Shown piece by piece: positions 43,037 to 50,157 of a stretch of DNA of 64,000 bases (position 1 is its first letter; every line of letters begins with the position of its first letter). The position numbers and the translations under genes are program-made. Source of the stretch: Atopobiaceae bacterium (lineage in GTDB: Bacteria > Actinomycetota > Coriobacteriia > Coriobacteriales > Atopobiaceae); the NCBI GenBank assembly GCA_030525685.1, contig JAUNEG010000013.1, forward strand, positions 1 to 64,000, read 5' to 3'. The notes beneath the pieces were generated by a model. It saw only the letters and a program-made list of their open reading frames with translations, was not told the origin of the DNA and did not search any database.

Positions 43037-43096
43037 ACTCCCCGCGCGGCGCCGCTCCCGCGCGATGGTGCGACCGATGTTGACGCTCTTGCCCAT
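43037..43096 (-). pseudogene. 5' remnant of an XRE-family regulator gene
   Basis: Within the 312-base gap 42904-43215. After GGGGGAGG comes ATG 43096 and MGKSVNIGRTIARERRRAG, the usual first residues of XRE-type helix-turn-helix repressors; the expected continuation (LTQEELA-like) is missing and the sequence changes at a GTGAGAAGAACGAC motif. The frame runs on for another 20-odd codons without XRE similarity. Promoter retained upstream. Confidence 0.55.
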
Positions 43097-43132
43097 GCCT
43101 CCCCCTCGACGCTGCAGCCGGCTCTCACCTCC

Positions 43133-43161
43133 AGTATGCAGTCGAGCGAGGGTGGAATCAA
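43133..43161 (-). promoter_or_regulatory. Promoter of the XRE remnant
   Basis: Minus strand TTGATT (43161-43156), 17 bases, CATACT (43138-43133). Upstream is a 7-bp inverted repeat GGTTGAC...GTCAACC near 43170-43197, a possible operator. Confidence 0.4.
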
Positions 43162-43215
43162 AGGAGTGCTGGTTGACGTTTCTTGCGAGCGGTCAACCGA
43201 GACTCGATGCCCGAA

Positions 43216-43701
43216 CTAGAGCCGCACGAACATGCGACGAGAATCGCTTTCCAGGCGCTGGAACCCAAAGTGGGCGTAGAAGCCCTCCGCGTGCTCGTCA
43301 GCCGGGTCGACGACAAGCGCACGCGATGCGACGATGCGCGACGCCGCAGCCGCGCGGCGAATGGCGTCCTGCAACAATCTGGCTCCCGCCGACTCCCCCT
43401 GGTAGCGCTCATCGACGGCAAGCTGGCCAAGCAGCGTGCAGGGGATTGGGTTCGGGGCGTTTCGGCGCAACGAGCCGGCAAGCATCCCAACGCGCGCAAC
43501 CGCATGAGTGCTCAGGGCGTAGAAGCCGCACATCTCACCAGTCGAGAGGGGCAGGATGTACACCCGTGCCGTCCCGTCGCGCATCGCGCGATGCGCGCGC
43601 TCCTTGAGCCAGGCGTCGTTGTCGACGTTGCCGGAGGAGAACCCGCTCACATCGTCCTCGTCGAGAAGCGGGCGGATGCGACGAAACGCTAGTCCTCCCA
43701 T
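43216..43701 (-). CDS. GNAT-family acetyltransferase toxin (TacT-like)
   Basis: 161 residues of the GNAT fold, similar to type II toxins that acetylate charged tRNAs and block translation. Acetyl-CoA motif LLGQLAVDERYQGESAGARLL (Q/RxxGxA variant), then FYAHFGF near the C-terminus with the usual Tyr. Its ATG overlaps the upstream small antitoxin gene by 13 bases, the classic arrangement. The N-terminus FRRIRPLLDEDDVSGFSSGN also matches this toxin group. Function inferred from family and context. Confidence 0.85.
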   Translation of the reverse strand: MGGLAFRRIRPLLDEDDVSGFSSGNVDNDAWLKERAHRAMRDGTARVYILPLSTGEMCGFYALSTHAVARVGMLAGSLRRNAPNPIPCTLLGQLAVDERYQGESAGARLLQDAIRRAAAASRIVASRALVVDPADEHAEGFYAHFGFQRLESDSRRMFVRL

Positions 43702-43979
43702 GGGAACTCGCGATCAAGCAGCTCTCGGGTAGCCGCGGGAACGGCGGAGTCAAGAGCATTCGCAAAGCGCTCGTAGTCATCTGCGGAGAGGTACGTCACG
43801 CTCTCGTCGCTCACCTGCCGGCGAACCTCAAACGGGAAGCCACCGCACTCGTTGAACATGTGAACGAAGACCTTGACGGCGGCGGACGGCGTCAGGCCCA
43901 GGGCAGCGGTGTTCCTGACGAAGGCGCCCTTCTCCTCGGCGCTCAGCTTGGTGTTGAGCGACGTCATTGTCGTTGCCAT
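43689..43979 (-). CDS. Antitoxin with RelB/DinJ-like N-terminus and TacA-like C-terminus
   Basis: 96 residues. The N-terminal half ([20 protein letters not shown] then [16 protein letters not shown]) is the ribbon-helix-helix DNA-binding domain of RelB/DinJ antitoxins. The C-terminal half, [20 protein letters not shown] followed by a PWE end, looks instead like the toxin-binding tail of TacA/DUF1778 antitoxins that pair with GNAT toxins. ATG 43979 follows AAAGGAGG. A -10 TATAAT and tandem TAGTGGTCTA/TTGTGGTATA half-sites upstream may be an autoregulatory operator. Confidence 0.78.
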   Translation of the reverse strand: MATTMTSLNTKLSAEEKGAFVRNTAALGLTPSAAVKVFVHMFNECGGFPFEVRRQVSDESVTYLSADDYERFANALDSAVPAATRELLDREFPWED

Positions 43980-44019
43980 GGGACCTCCTTTCAATCGCTC
44001 AAAATCAGCCATTTGGTTC

Positions 44020-44046
44020 ATTATATACCACAATAGACCACTATGT
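44020..44046 (-). promoter_or_regulatory. Toxin-antitoxin promoter/operator
   Basis: Perfect TATAAT at 44025-44020 on the minus strand, with overlapping repeated half-sites TAGTGGTCTA and TTGTGGTATA immediately upstream. The -35 is weak, as is common where an antitoxin controls its own promoter. Confidence 0.55.
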
Positions 44047-44164
44047 AATCCAAACAGTTCAAAATGCCACCACTCACACACCGCCCAGCAGCACGCGCGA
44101 GCACTCGCGGACGCAGAGCATCTCGCAGTATCGCGAGCGGGTCGATGCCCTCTAAGGGGATCCC

Positions 44165-44445
44165 ATGGCGCGCAAGCCCATCGCGGAGATGTCGTTCTCG
44201 CAAATCTATCCCCTGCTCGTGCAGAAGGCCGAGCGCAGGGGTCGCACGCGTGCGGAGGTCGATGCCGCGTGCTGCTCGACGAGCCGCCGGCGATGAACCC
44301 CAATCGCGCGCTCATCACCGGCAAGGTCTGCGGCGTTGACGTGACTGCCATCGAGGACCCAGTGGAGCAGAACGCCCGCTACCTGGACAAGCTCGTCGAC
44401 GAGCTCGCCCGCGGACGCGCGCAGGAGAAGGTCCTGAGGCGCTAA
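44165..44445 (+). pseudogene. DUF2200-family gene with internal deletion and frameshift
   Basis: ATG 44165 (after AAGGGG) opens [23 protein letters not shown]..., the normal start of DUF2200 proteins. After AEVDAA the frame fails; the rest, [20 protein letters not shown] through [20 protein letters not shown], resumes in another frame at about 44278 and ends at TAA 44445. The family's central WLTGYD-type segment (roughly 25 residues) is absent. DUF2200 function is unknown. Confidence 0.75.
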
Positions 44446-44491
44446 GCCATCTTCCCCGCGGATTGCCGAGAAAAAACTTTGCCCTTCTCGC

Positions 44492-44538
44492 TTGCACTGT
44501 GTATAGGTATGTATATACTGTACTTACCGGGTATACAC
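44492..44538 (+). promoter_or_regulatory. Promoter and operator of the ytrA-type operon
   Basis: TTGCAC (44492-44497), 16 bases, TATACT (44514-44519). Inverted half-sites GTGTATA (44499-44505) and TATACAC (44532-44538) flank the -10 and resemble operators of YtrA-subfamily GntR regulators, which repress their own transporter operon. Confidence 0.65.
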
Positions 44539-44588
44539 GGTCGGCCCGCAGGAGACGTCCTGGCGGGCCAGCACGGAAGGACGGCGAC

Positions 44589-44957
44589 TTGGACATCATC
44601 ATCTCAACCTCGAGCGGCAGGCCCATCTACGATCAGATAACCGACCAGATCAAGTCGGCGATCGTGACGGGCCAGCTCGCGGAGGGCGAGCAGCTCCCCT
44701 CGATCCGCGCCCTGGCCAGCAGCCTGCGCGTGAGCGCGATCACCACCAAGCGCGCCTACGCGGAACTGGAGGCGGCGGGCCTGGTCGAGACGGCGCAGGG
44801 CAAGGGCACCTACGTCGCCGGCGGAAACGCCGAGCTCATCCGCGAGGAGCAGATGAGGGAGGTCGAGGGGCTCCTCGCCAAGGCCGTTGAGCGGGGCCGG
44901 GCGATCGGCCTCACCGACGACGAGCTGTCCGAGATGTTCGCCCTGGTACTGGAGTGA
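44589..44957 (+). CDS. GntR-family regulator, YtrA subfamily
   Basis: 122 residues: winged helix IYDQITDQIKSAIVTGQLAEGEQLPSIRALASSL with recognition helix SAITTKRAYAELEAAGLVET and a short C-terminal dimerisation helix, the small size typical of YtrA proteins. These repress adjacent ABC transporter genes and respond to cell-wall antibiotics or other ligands. TTG 44589 was taken as start (GGAAGGA upstream). First gene of a three-gene operon. Confidence 0.88.
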   Translation: MDIIISTSSGRPIYDQITDQIKSAIVTGQLAEGEQLPSIRALASSLRVSAITTKRAYAELEAAGLVETAQGKGTYVAGGNAELIREEQMREVEGLLAKAVERGRAIGLTDDELSEMFALVLE

Positions 44958-44992
44958 CGCGCGAGAAGGACCTCGCGCAGAAAGGACGTCAC

Positions 44993-45883
44993 ATGAGCGG
45001 CAGTCTCATCGAGGCCCGCGGGCTCACCAAGCATTACGACGCCTTCTCGCTGGAGGGCGTGGACCTCACCGTGAACGAGGGCGAGGTCGTGGGCTTCATC
45101 GGCCAGAACGGCGCCGGCAAGTCCACCACCATCAAGGCGCTTCTCGGCCTCTTCCCCACCGACGGCGGCGCCTCGAGCGTGCTCGGCGTACCGAGCGACG
45201 AGCTCTCACGCGCGTCCGGCGCGACCACCAAGGAGCAGGTCGGCGTCGTCTTTGACGCGATCTCGCTGCCGGAGCACCTCAAGGTCGCCGACGTGGGGCG
45301 CATCTACGAGCGCGCCTACGCCACCTGGGACGCACACCGCTTCGAGCGCCTGACCGCCGAGTTTGGCCTGGACGCCATGAAGACCGTGAAGAGCCTCTCG
45401 CGCGGCATGGGGATGAAGCTCTCCCTGGCCTGCGCGCTCGCCCACGACGCGCGCCTGCTCGTCCTCGACGAGGCCACGGCAGGCCTGGACCCGATGGCGC
45501 GCGACGAGGTGCTCGACCTCCTGCGCGACTTCGTCGCCGAGCCCGGCCGCGCCATCCTCATGAGCAGCCACATCACGAGCGACCTCGAGCGCATCGCGGA
45601 TCGCATCGTCTGCATCGACGCCGGGCGCATCATCTTTGACCTGCCCAAGGACGTCATCACAGACGAGACGGGCGTCGCGCGCTGCCGCGTGGCGGACCTC
45701 GAGAAGATCGCGGACTCGGGCGTCGTCCCGGACGCCGAGCTGCGCTACCTGCGCCACGACTACGGCATCGACGTGCTCGTCCCCGACCGCTTTGCCTTTG
45801 CGGAGAGCTTCCCGGAGATTCCGGTCGACCGCATGACCATAGACGACTACATGACCCTCACCCTGAAGGGCGGTGTCCGATAA
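44993..45883 (+). CDS. ABC transporter ATP-binding protein
   Basis: 296-residue ATPase. Walker A GQNGAGKSTT, signature SLSRGMGMKLSLA, Walker B LLVLDEATAGLD, H-loop MSSHIT. It resembles YtrB/YxlF-type export ATPases. ATG 44993 has AAAGGA upstream. Its stop overlaps the permease ATG by one base. Probably drives export of, or protection from, an unidentified compound. Confidence 0.93.
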   Translation: MSGSLIEARGLTKHYDAFSLEGVDLTVNEGEVVGFIGQNGAGKSTTIKALLGLFPTDGGASSVLGVPSDELSRASGATTKEQVGVVFDAISLPEHLKVADVGRIYERAYATWDAHRFERLTAEFGLDAMKTVKSLSRGMGMKLSLACALAHDARLLVLDEATAGLDPMARDEVLDLLRDFVAEPGRAILMSSHITSDLERIADRIVCIDAGRIIFDLPKDVITDETGVARCRVADLEKIADSGVVPDAELRYLRHDYGIDVLVPDRFAFAESFPEIPVDRMTIDDYMTLTLKGGVR

Positions 45884-46608
45884 TGAAGCGCGCGTTCCTC
45901 CTTGAGATGACGATCTTCCGCGACTACGCCCGGCAGCTCGTGGGCCTGGGTCTTCTCGTGAGCCTGTGCATCGGCCTTGGCATACAGACGCCGATCGCGA
46001 TGCCGGCAACGCTCACCTGCATGTTCTTCATGATGAGCGCGATGGGACTGGCCGCCTACGACCAGCTCAACCACTGGGAGCTCTTCCGCCTCACGCTCCC
46101 GCTCTCCCGGCGCGACGTCGTGCTCGGCCGCTACGCCGCCATCGTGACGTTTGGCCTGCTCGGCATGGTCGTGGGTATCGTGGCAGCGGTCGCGGCAACG
46201 GCCGTCGTCAGCGCGGTGGGCCTGCCCGGCGAGGTCGGCGAGGCGTTCGCCTTTGACCCGGACATGCTCTCCGTCATGGCCGTCGTCACCTGCCTCACCC
46301 TGCTCATCGGCGCCGTCGTGGCGAGCATCGTGACGCCGCTCTACTTTCGCCTGGGCCAGACGCGCGCCACGCAGATCCTGCCCACGGTGATCGTGCTGCT
46401 CCTCGTGGTGCCCGTGGCCGTCCTCGGCAACAGCGGCATGCTCGACGGCGGCATCCCGGGCATGGAGCTCGTCTCCGCCGCGCTCGAGGCGCTGGACACG
46501 CCGGCCGGCATGGCCGTGGGCTGCGTGGTCCTCGTGGCCCTCTCGGCCGTGGCGCTCGCGATCTCCGCCGCGGTCTCGCTCAAGCTCTACGAGCAGCGCG
46601 AGCTCTAG
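45883..46608 (+). CDS. ABC-2 type transporter permease
   Basis: 241 residues with about six membrane segments; ATG in TAATG overlap with the ATPase stop. The MFFMMSAMGLAAYDQLNHWELFRLTLPLSRRDVV segment is typical of small ABC-2 permeases encoded in ytrA-type operons, where a short exporter is controlled by a GntR repressor. Substrate unknown. Confidence 0.85.
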   Translation: MKRAFLLEMTIFRDYARQLVGLGLLVSLCIGLGIQTPIAMPATLTCMFFMMSAMGLAAYDQLNHWELFRLTLPLSRRDVVLGRYAAIVTFGLLGMVVGIVAAVAATAVVSAVGLPGEVGEAFAFDPDMLSVMAVVTCLTLLIGAVVASIVTPLYFRLGQTRATQILPTVIVLLLVVPVAVLGNSGMLDGGIPGMELVSAALEALDTPAGMAVGCVVLVALSAVALAISAAVSLKLYEQREL

Positions 46609-46638
46609 GGGCGCCGGACGGCCGGGGCGAGAAGCACC

Positions 46639-49600
46639 TCACGCCCCGAAGGCGTAGCGGGCGACCAGCGGCTCGTCGGGCGCGGCCGGGTCCTCGCGCT
46701 CCACGCACACGAAGGCGCACTCGACCCGCTCGAAGCCCTCGGCGAGAAGGACGCCGGCGTAGAACTCCGCCTGCATCGCGTGGCGCACGCGGACCTCCTC
46801 GGGGCTGAGCCCCGCGTCTCCGGTCTTGTAGTCGACCACGAGCGCCGTGCGCGCCGCCGCGTCGGTGCACAGCAGGTCCATCGCGCCCTCCAGGTAGTCG
46901 CCGTGGGGCGAGTCCTGCTGCGGCTGGAAGAACGGCACCTCGGCCCGCACGAGCGGCCACGACAGCGCCTCGGCTCGGACGGACGAGCGCTCCCAGCGCG
47001 CGAGCGCGCCCCTCAGGCGCTCCTCGGCGCGCGGCGAGAGATGCCAGCGGCGCACCTGTGACTGCACGCGCGCCTCGTCGGCCGCACTCCCGGACTCCAC
47101 CATGGCCTGGGCGAGCTCGTGGAAGGCGGATCCGAGGTTCGTGGCGCGGTCCGCGTCCTCGGCGTCCGCCTCGCCGGCGGCCTCCGCGGCGCGCTGCTCG
47201 CGCGTGGGAGCGGGCGGGGGCGCGAGCTGGGCGTGGACGCTCGAGTAGCTGAAGACGCCCTCGCGGGCGCGCCAGTGGCCCGTGGGCGGGGCGGCGGGCG
47301 GTGCCATCTCGTAGAGCGCGAACGTCCCGACGCCCGCCTCCGCGGCACCTGCCTCCTCGCCCGCGACGCCCGGGCGCACCGCGTCCGCCGCGCGCTCGGG
47401 GAGCGGCCCGTCGAAGCCCTCGAGCGTGCCGTCGGAGCTCGCCGTGACGGCCTTGTCGGCGCCCCTGCCCTCGGTGCTCACCTCGACGCAGCGCAGGCGC
47501 GCGGGGGCGCTGCCGCCGTAGTCGAGCTCGGTCTCCCCCGCCCTCGTGGCGCACGGGTCGCCGAGAAGCGCCTCGAGCGTCCCGGCGGCGAGCGCCGACG
47601 ACGGCACGCCCTCCTTGCCGCTCGCCGCGCTGACGCCCAGGACGAGCGCCTCGCGGGCACGCGTCATGGCCACGTAGAGCAGCCGCGCCCGCTCGCGCGC
47701 GTCCGCCGCCGCGTCCTCGGCGCGCAGGGCCGCGTAGCGTGCCGCGAGCGGCATGGCCTCCCAGCCGCCCGCGCCGGGCTCCAGCTCCTCGGCGTCGATC
47801 TCGCCGAGGAGCGCGGGGAGCTTGTGCTCGTCGTCGCGGGGGCGCAGCACGAAGGAGCGCCTGCCGCCACGCAGCGGCCCGAGCGCCAGCGTGGCGTCGG
47901 ACTGCGGGCGCGACCAGCACTCTGCAACCGCGCAGACGCCGAACTCGAGGCCCTTGGAGGCATGGATCGTCATCACGCGGACCGTGCCGTCGCCCGCGGC
48001 GCCGTCGTCGCCCGCGAGCGAGGCGGGCGGCACCTTGGCCACCCGGAGCCACGCGTCGAACTCCGTCGCCGCGCGGGCGGCGCCGAGCCCGAGGCCCTCG
48101 GTGAGGTCGCGCACGTAGCGCACCGCCGCGAGCACGTTGGCCGCGCGGGCGCGGCCCTCCGTCCCCTCGGCCTCCAGGCGGGCGAGCCAGCCCGAGTCGC
48201 GCGCCACGTCCAGGCACACGTCGGCTACCGGCCGCCAGCGCACCTGCTCGAGCGCCCGCCCGAGCACCTCGTGCGCCAGGGCGAGCCTCATCGACGGCTC
48301 GTGGCCGCCGTAGAACTCCATCGTGGCCATGCCGCGGTCGATCCCGCGCTTCGTGGGTGCGTCGAGCTTCTCCTGGGTCCGCGATCCCAGCTCGCAGAAG
48401 TCGTTGGCGTCGAGCCCGAACATCTCGCTCGCCAGCAGCGGGAAGAGGCCCGACTGCGTGTCGGCGGGGTTCGCCAGGGTGTGCAGGAGGGCGCACATGA
48501 CCTTGACCTCGTCGGTCGAGGTGAACGTGGAGCCGCCCGTCACCACGCACTCCATCCCGCGCGCACGGATCGCGTCGATGTAGAGCTCGGCGTTGGTCGT
48601 CACGCCCAGCAGCAGCGCCATGTCACCGGCGCGCTCGCCGTGGGCGCGATAGGTCGCGAGGGCGTCCGCAACCTGCGCCGCCATCGTCGCGACCTGGTGC
48701 CTGCTCGGACGGCCGGCCACGCCGCGCCCGGAGCACACCTCGACGTCGATGCGCGGGAGGTCGCGCGCCCGGTACCCGTCCGTGCGCGTGGGGCAGTCGT
48801 CGAGGTGCATGAAGCCCTCGAGCACGCCGGGTGCCGTGCCGTCCCCGCCCGTGCACACGCGCTCCACGAGCGCGAGCACGTCCGCGTGGCTGCGGTAGTT
48901 GGTGTCGAGACGGACGGTCCCGGCCTCGTCGACCTTCTCGCCGTGCGCGCGGAAGACTCCGACGTCGGCGCCGCGGAAGCGGTAGATCGACTGCTGGGCG
49001 TCCCCGACCGTGCACAGGTGTGCGCCGTCGCCCCCGGCGAGAAGCCCGATGAGCTCGAGCTGCGTCTCGTCGGTGTCCTGGAACTCGTCCACCATGACGA
49101 GGCGGAACCGCCCCGCGTAGTCACGGCGCACCTCGTCGTTGTCCCGCACGGCGAGAAGCGCCTCGCGCACGAGGTCGTCGTTGTCCAGGCAGCGCTCGGC
49201 GACCTTGAGCTCGCGGTAGCGGCGCTCGACGCGGCGGGCGAGCTCGAGGAGCGCGCCCGCGTGCGGCGCGGCGGCGCAGAAGCGCGCCTCGGCGAGGGCC
49301 AGGGCCCGCGCGGCCTTGGCGGATTTGACGGCCTCCTTGAGCGCCCCGCTCGCGGTGGGCATGGCCCTGCCCTCGAGCAGGTCGCGGACCGCCTCGGGGG
49401 TGCGCTCGCGCAGCGGGAGGCGCGCGAAGTCGCGCAGCGCCTCGAGCGTGGGGTCGACCTTGCCCCGCGCGGCGGGCGTGAGCTTGCAGGCGCCGAGCTC
49501 CTCCATGCGCATGGCGAACGCGTCCAGCGCCTCGCGCAGCGAGTCCGCACCCGCTGCCTCGGGCGAGAGCGAGCCCACGCCCCCGGCGCACGAGGCACCG

Positions 49601-50157
49601 GCCCCCACCAGCGTCTCAACGAGGCCCATGGCGCCCGTGTAGCCACTCTTGCCCCTCATGCCCAGGCCGTACTCGGCGAGGGCGGGCGCGAGCGCGTCGT
49701 CGGAGCGCGCCGCGCGCATGACCTCGTCCATGGCGCGGTCGAACAGCGCCGTCTGAGCCGAGTCCGCCACCACGGCAAACGCCGGGTCCAGCCCCAGGTC
49801 GAGGGCATGGCGGCGCAGGATGCGGGAGCACATGCCGTGGATCGTGGAGATCCAGGCGTCGTCGACGGCGAGCGCCTGCTCGGCGAGGCCCGCCGAGCGC
49901 AGGGTCCTTCTCGTCCGCTCCTTGATCTCGCGCGCTGCGGCCTCGGTGAAGGTGATGACGAGCACCTGGTCCAGGCCGTCCAGGAACGGTGCCCCGCCCG
50001 GGCCGGAGCCCGGCGAGAGCGCCCAGGCGATGCGCTGCGTGAGGGTGAAGGTCTTGCCCGAGCCGGCGCCCGCCTCCACGAACAGGGGCGCGTCGAGGGT
50101 CGTGGCGATCGCGCGCTGGCGGTCGTTCAGGCTCGAGAGGTCAAGCGTTCCGCTCAC
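46639..50157 (-). CDS. addA: AddA/RexA-type helicase-nuclease subunit
   Basis: 1,172-residue UvrD-like helicase with C-terminal nuclease, handling double-strand break ends for RecA recombination. Motifs: FVEAGAGSGKTFTLTQRIAW (Walker A), VITFTEAAAREIKER, MVDEFQDTDETQ (Walker B), GDAQQSIYRFRGAD, VMTIHASKGLEF, LLYVAMTRAREAL, and the PD-(D/E)XK nuclease YLEGAMDL...LVVDYKTG near the end. GTG 50157 overlaps the addB stop and follows GAGGAGG. Ends convergent with the ABC permease gene. Confidence 0.95.
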   Translation of the reverse strand: MSGTLDLSSLNDRQRAIATTLDAPLFVEAGAGSGKTFTLTQRIAWALSPGSGPGGAPFLDGLDQVLVITFTEAAAREIKERTRRTLRSAGLAEQALAVDDAWISTIHGMCSRILRRHALDLGLDPAFAVVADSAQTALFDRAMDEVMRAARSDDALAPALAEYGLGMRGKSGYTGAMGLVETLVGAGASCAGGVGSLSPEAAGADSLREALDAFAMRMEELGACKLTPAARGKVDPTLEALRDFARLPLRERTPEAVRDLLEGRAMPTASGALKEAVKSAKAARALALAEARFCAAAPHAGALLELARRVERRYRELKVAERCLDNDDLVREALLAVRDNDEVRRDYAGRFRLVMVDEFQDTDETQLELIGLLAGGDGAHLCTVGDAQQSIYRFRGADVGVFRAHGEKVDEAGTVRLDTNYRSHADVLALVERVCTGGDGTAPGVLEGFMHLDDCPTRTDGYRARDLPRIDVEVCSGRGVAGRPSRHQVATMAAQVADALATYRAHGERAGDMALLLGVTTNAELYIDAIRARGMECVVTGGSTFTSTDEVKVMCALLHTLANPADTQSGLFPLLASEMFGLDANDFCELGSRTQEKLDAPTKRGIDRGMATMEFYGGHEPSMRLALAHEVLGRALEQVRWRPVADVCLDVARDSGWLARLEAEGTEGRARAANVLAAVRYVRDLTEGLGLGAARAATEFDAWLRVAKVPPASLAGDDGAAGDGTVRVMTIHASKGLEFGVCAVAECWSRPQSDATLALGPLRGGRRSFVLRPRDDEHKLPALLGEIDAEELEPGAGGWEAMPLAARYAALRAEDAAADARERARLLYVAMTRAREALVLGVSAASGKEGVPSSALAAGTLEALLGDPCATRAGETELDYGGSAPARLRCVEVSTEGRGADKAVTASSDGTLEGFDGPLPERAADAVRPGVAGEEAGAAEAGVGTFALYEMAPPAAPPTGHWRAREGVFSYSSVHAQLAPPPAPTREQRAAEAAGEADAEDADRATNLGSAFHELAQAMVESGSAADEARVQSQVRRWHLSPRAEERLRGALARWERSSVRAEALSWPLVRAEVPFFQPQQDSPHGDYLEGAMDLLCTDAAARTALVVDYKTGDAGLSPEEVRVRHAMQAEFYAGVLLAEGFERVECAFVCVEREDPAAPDEPLVARYAFGA

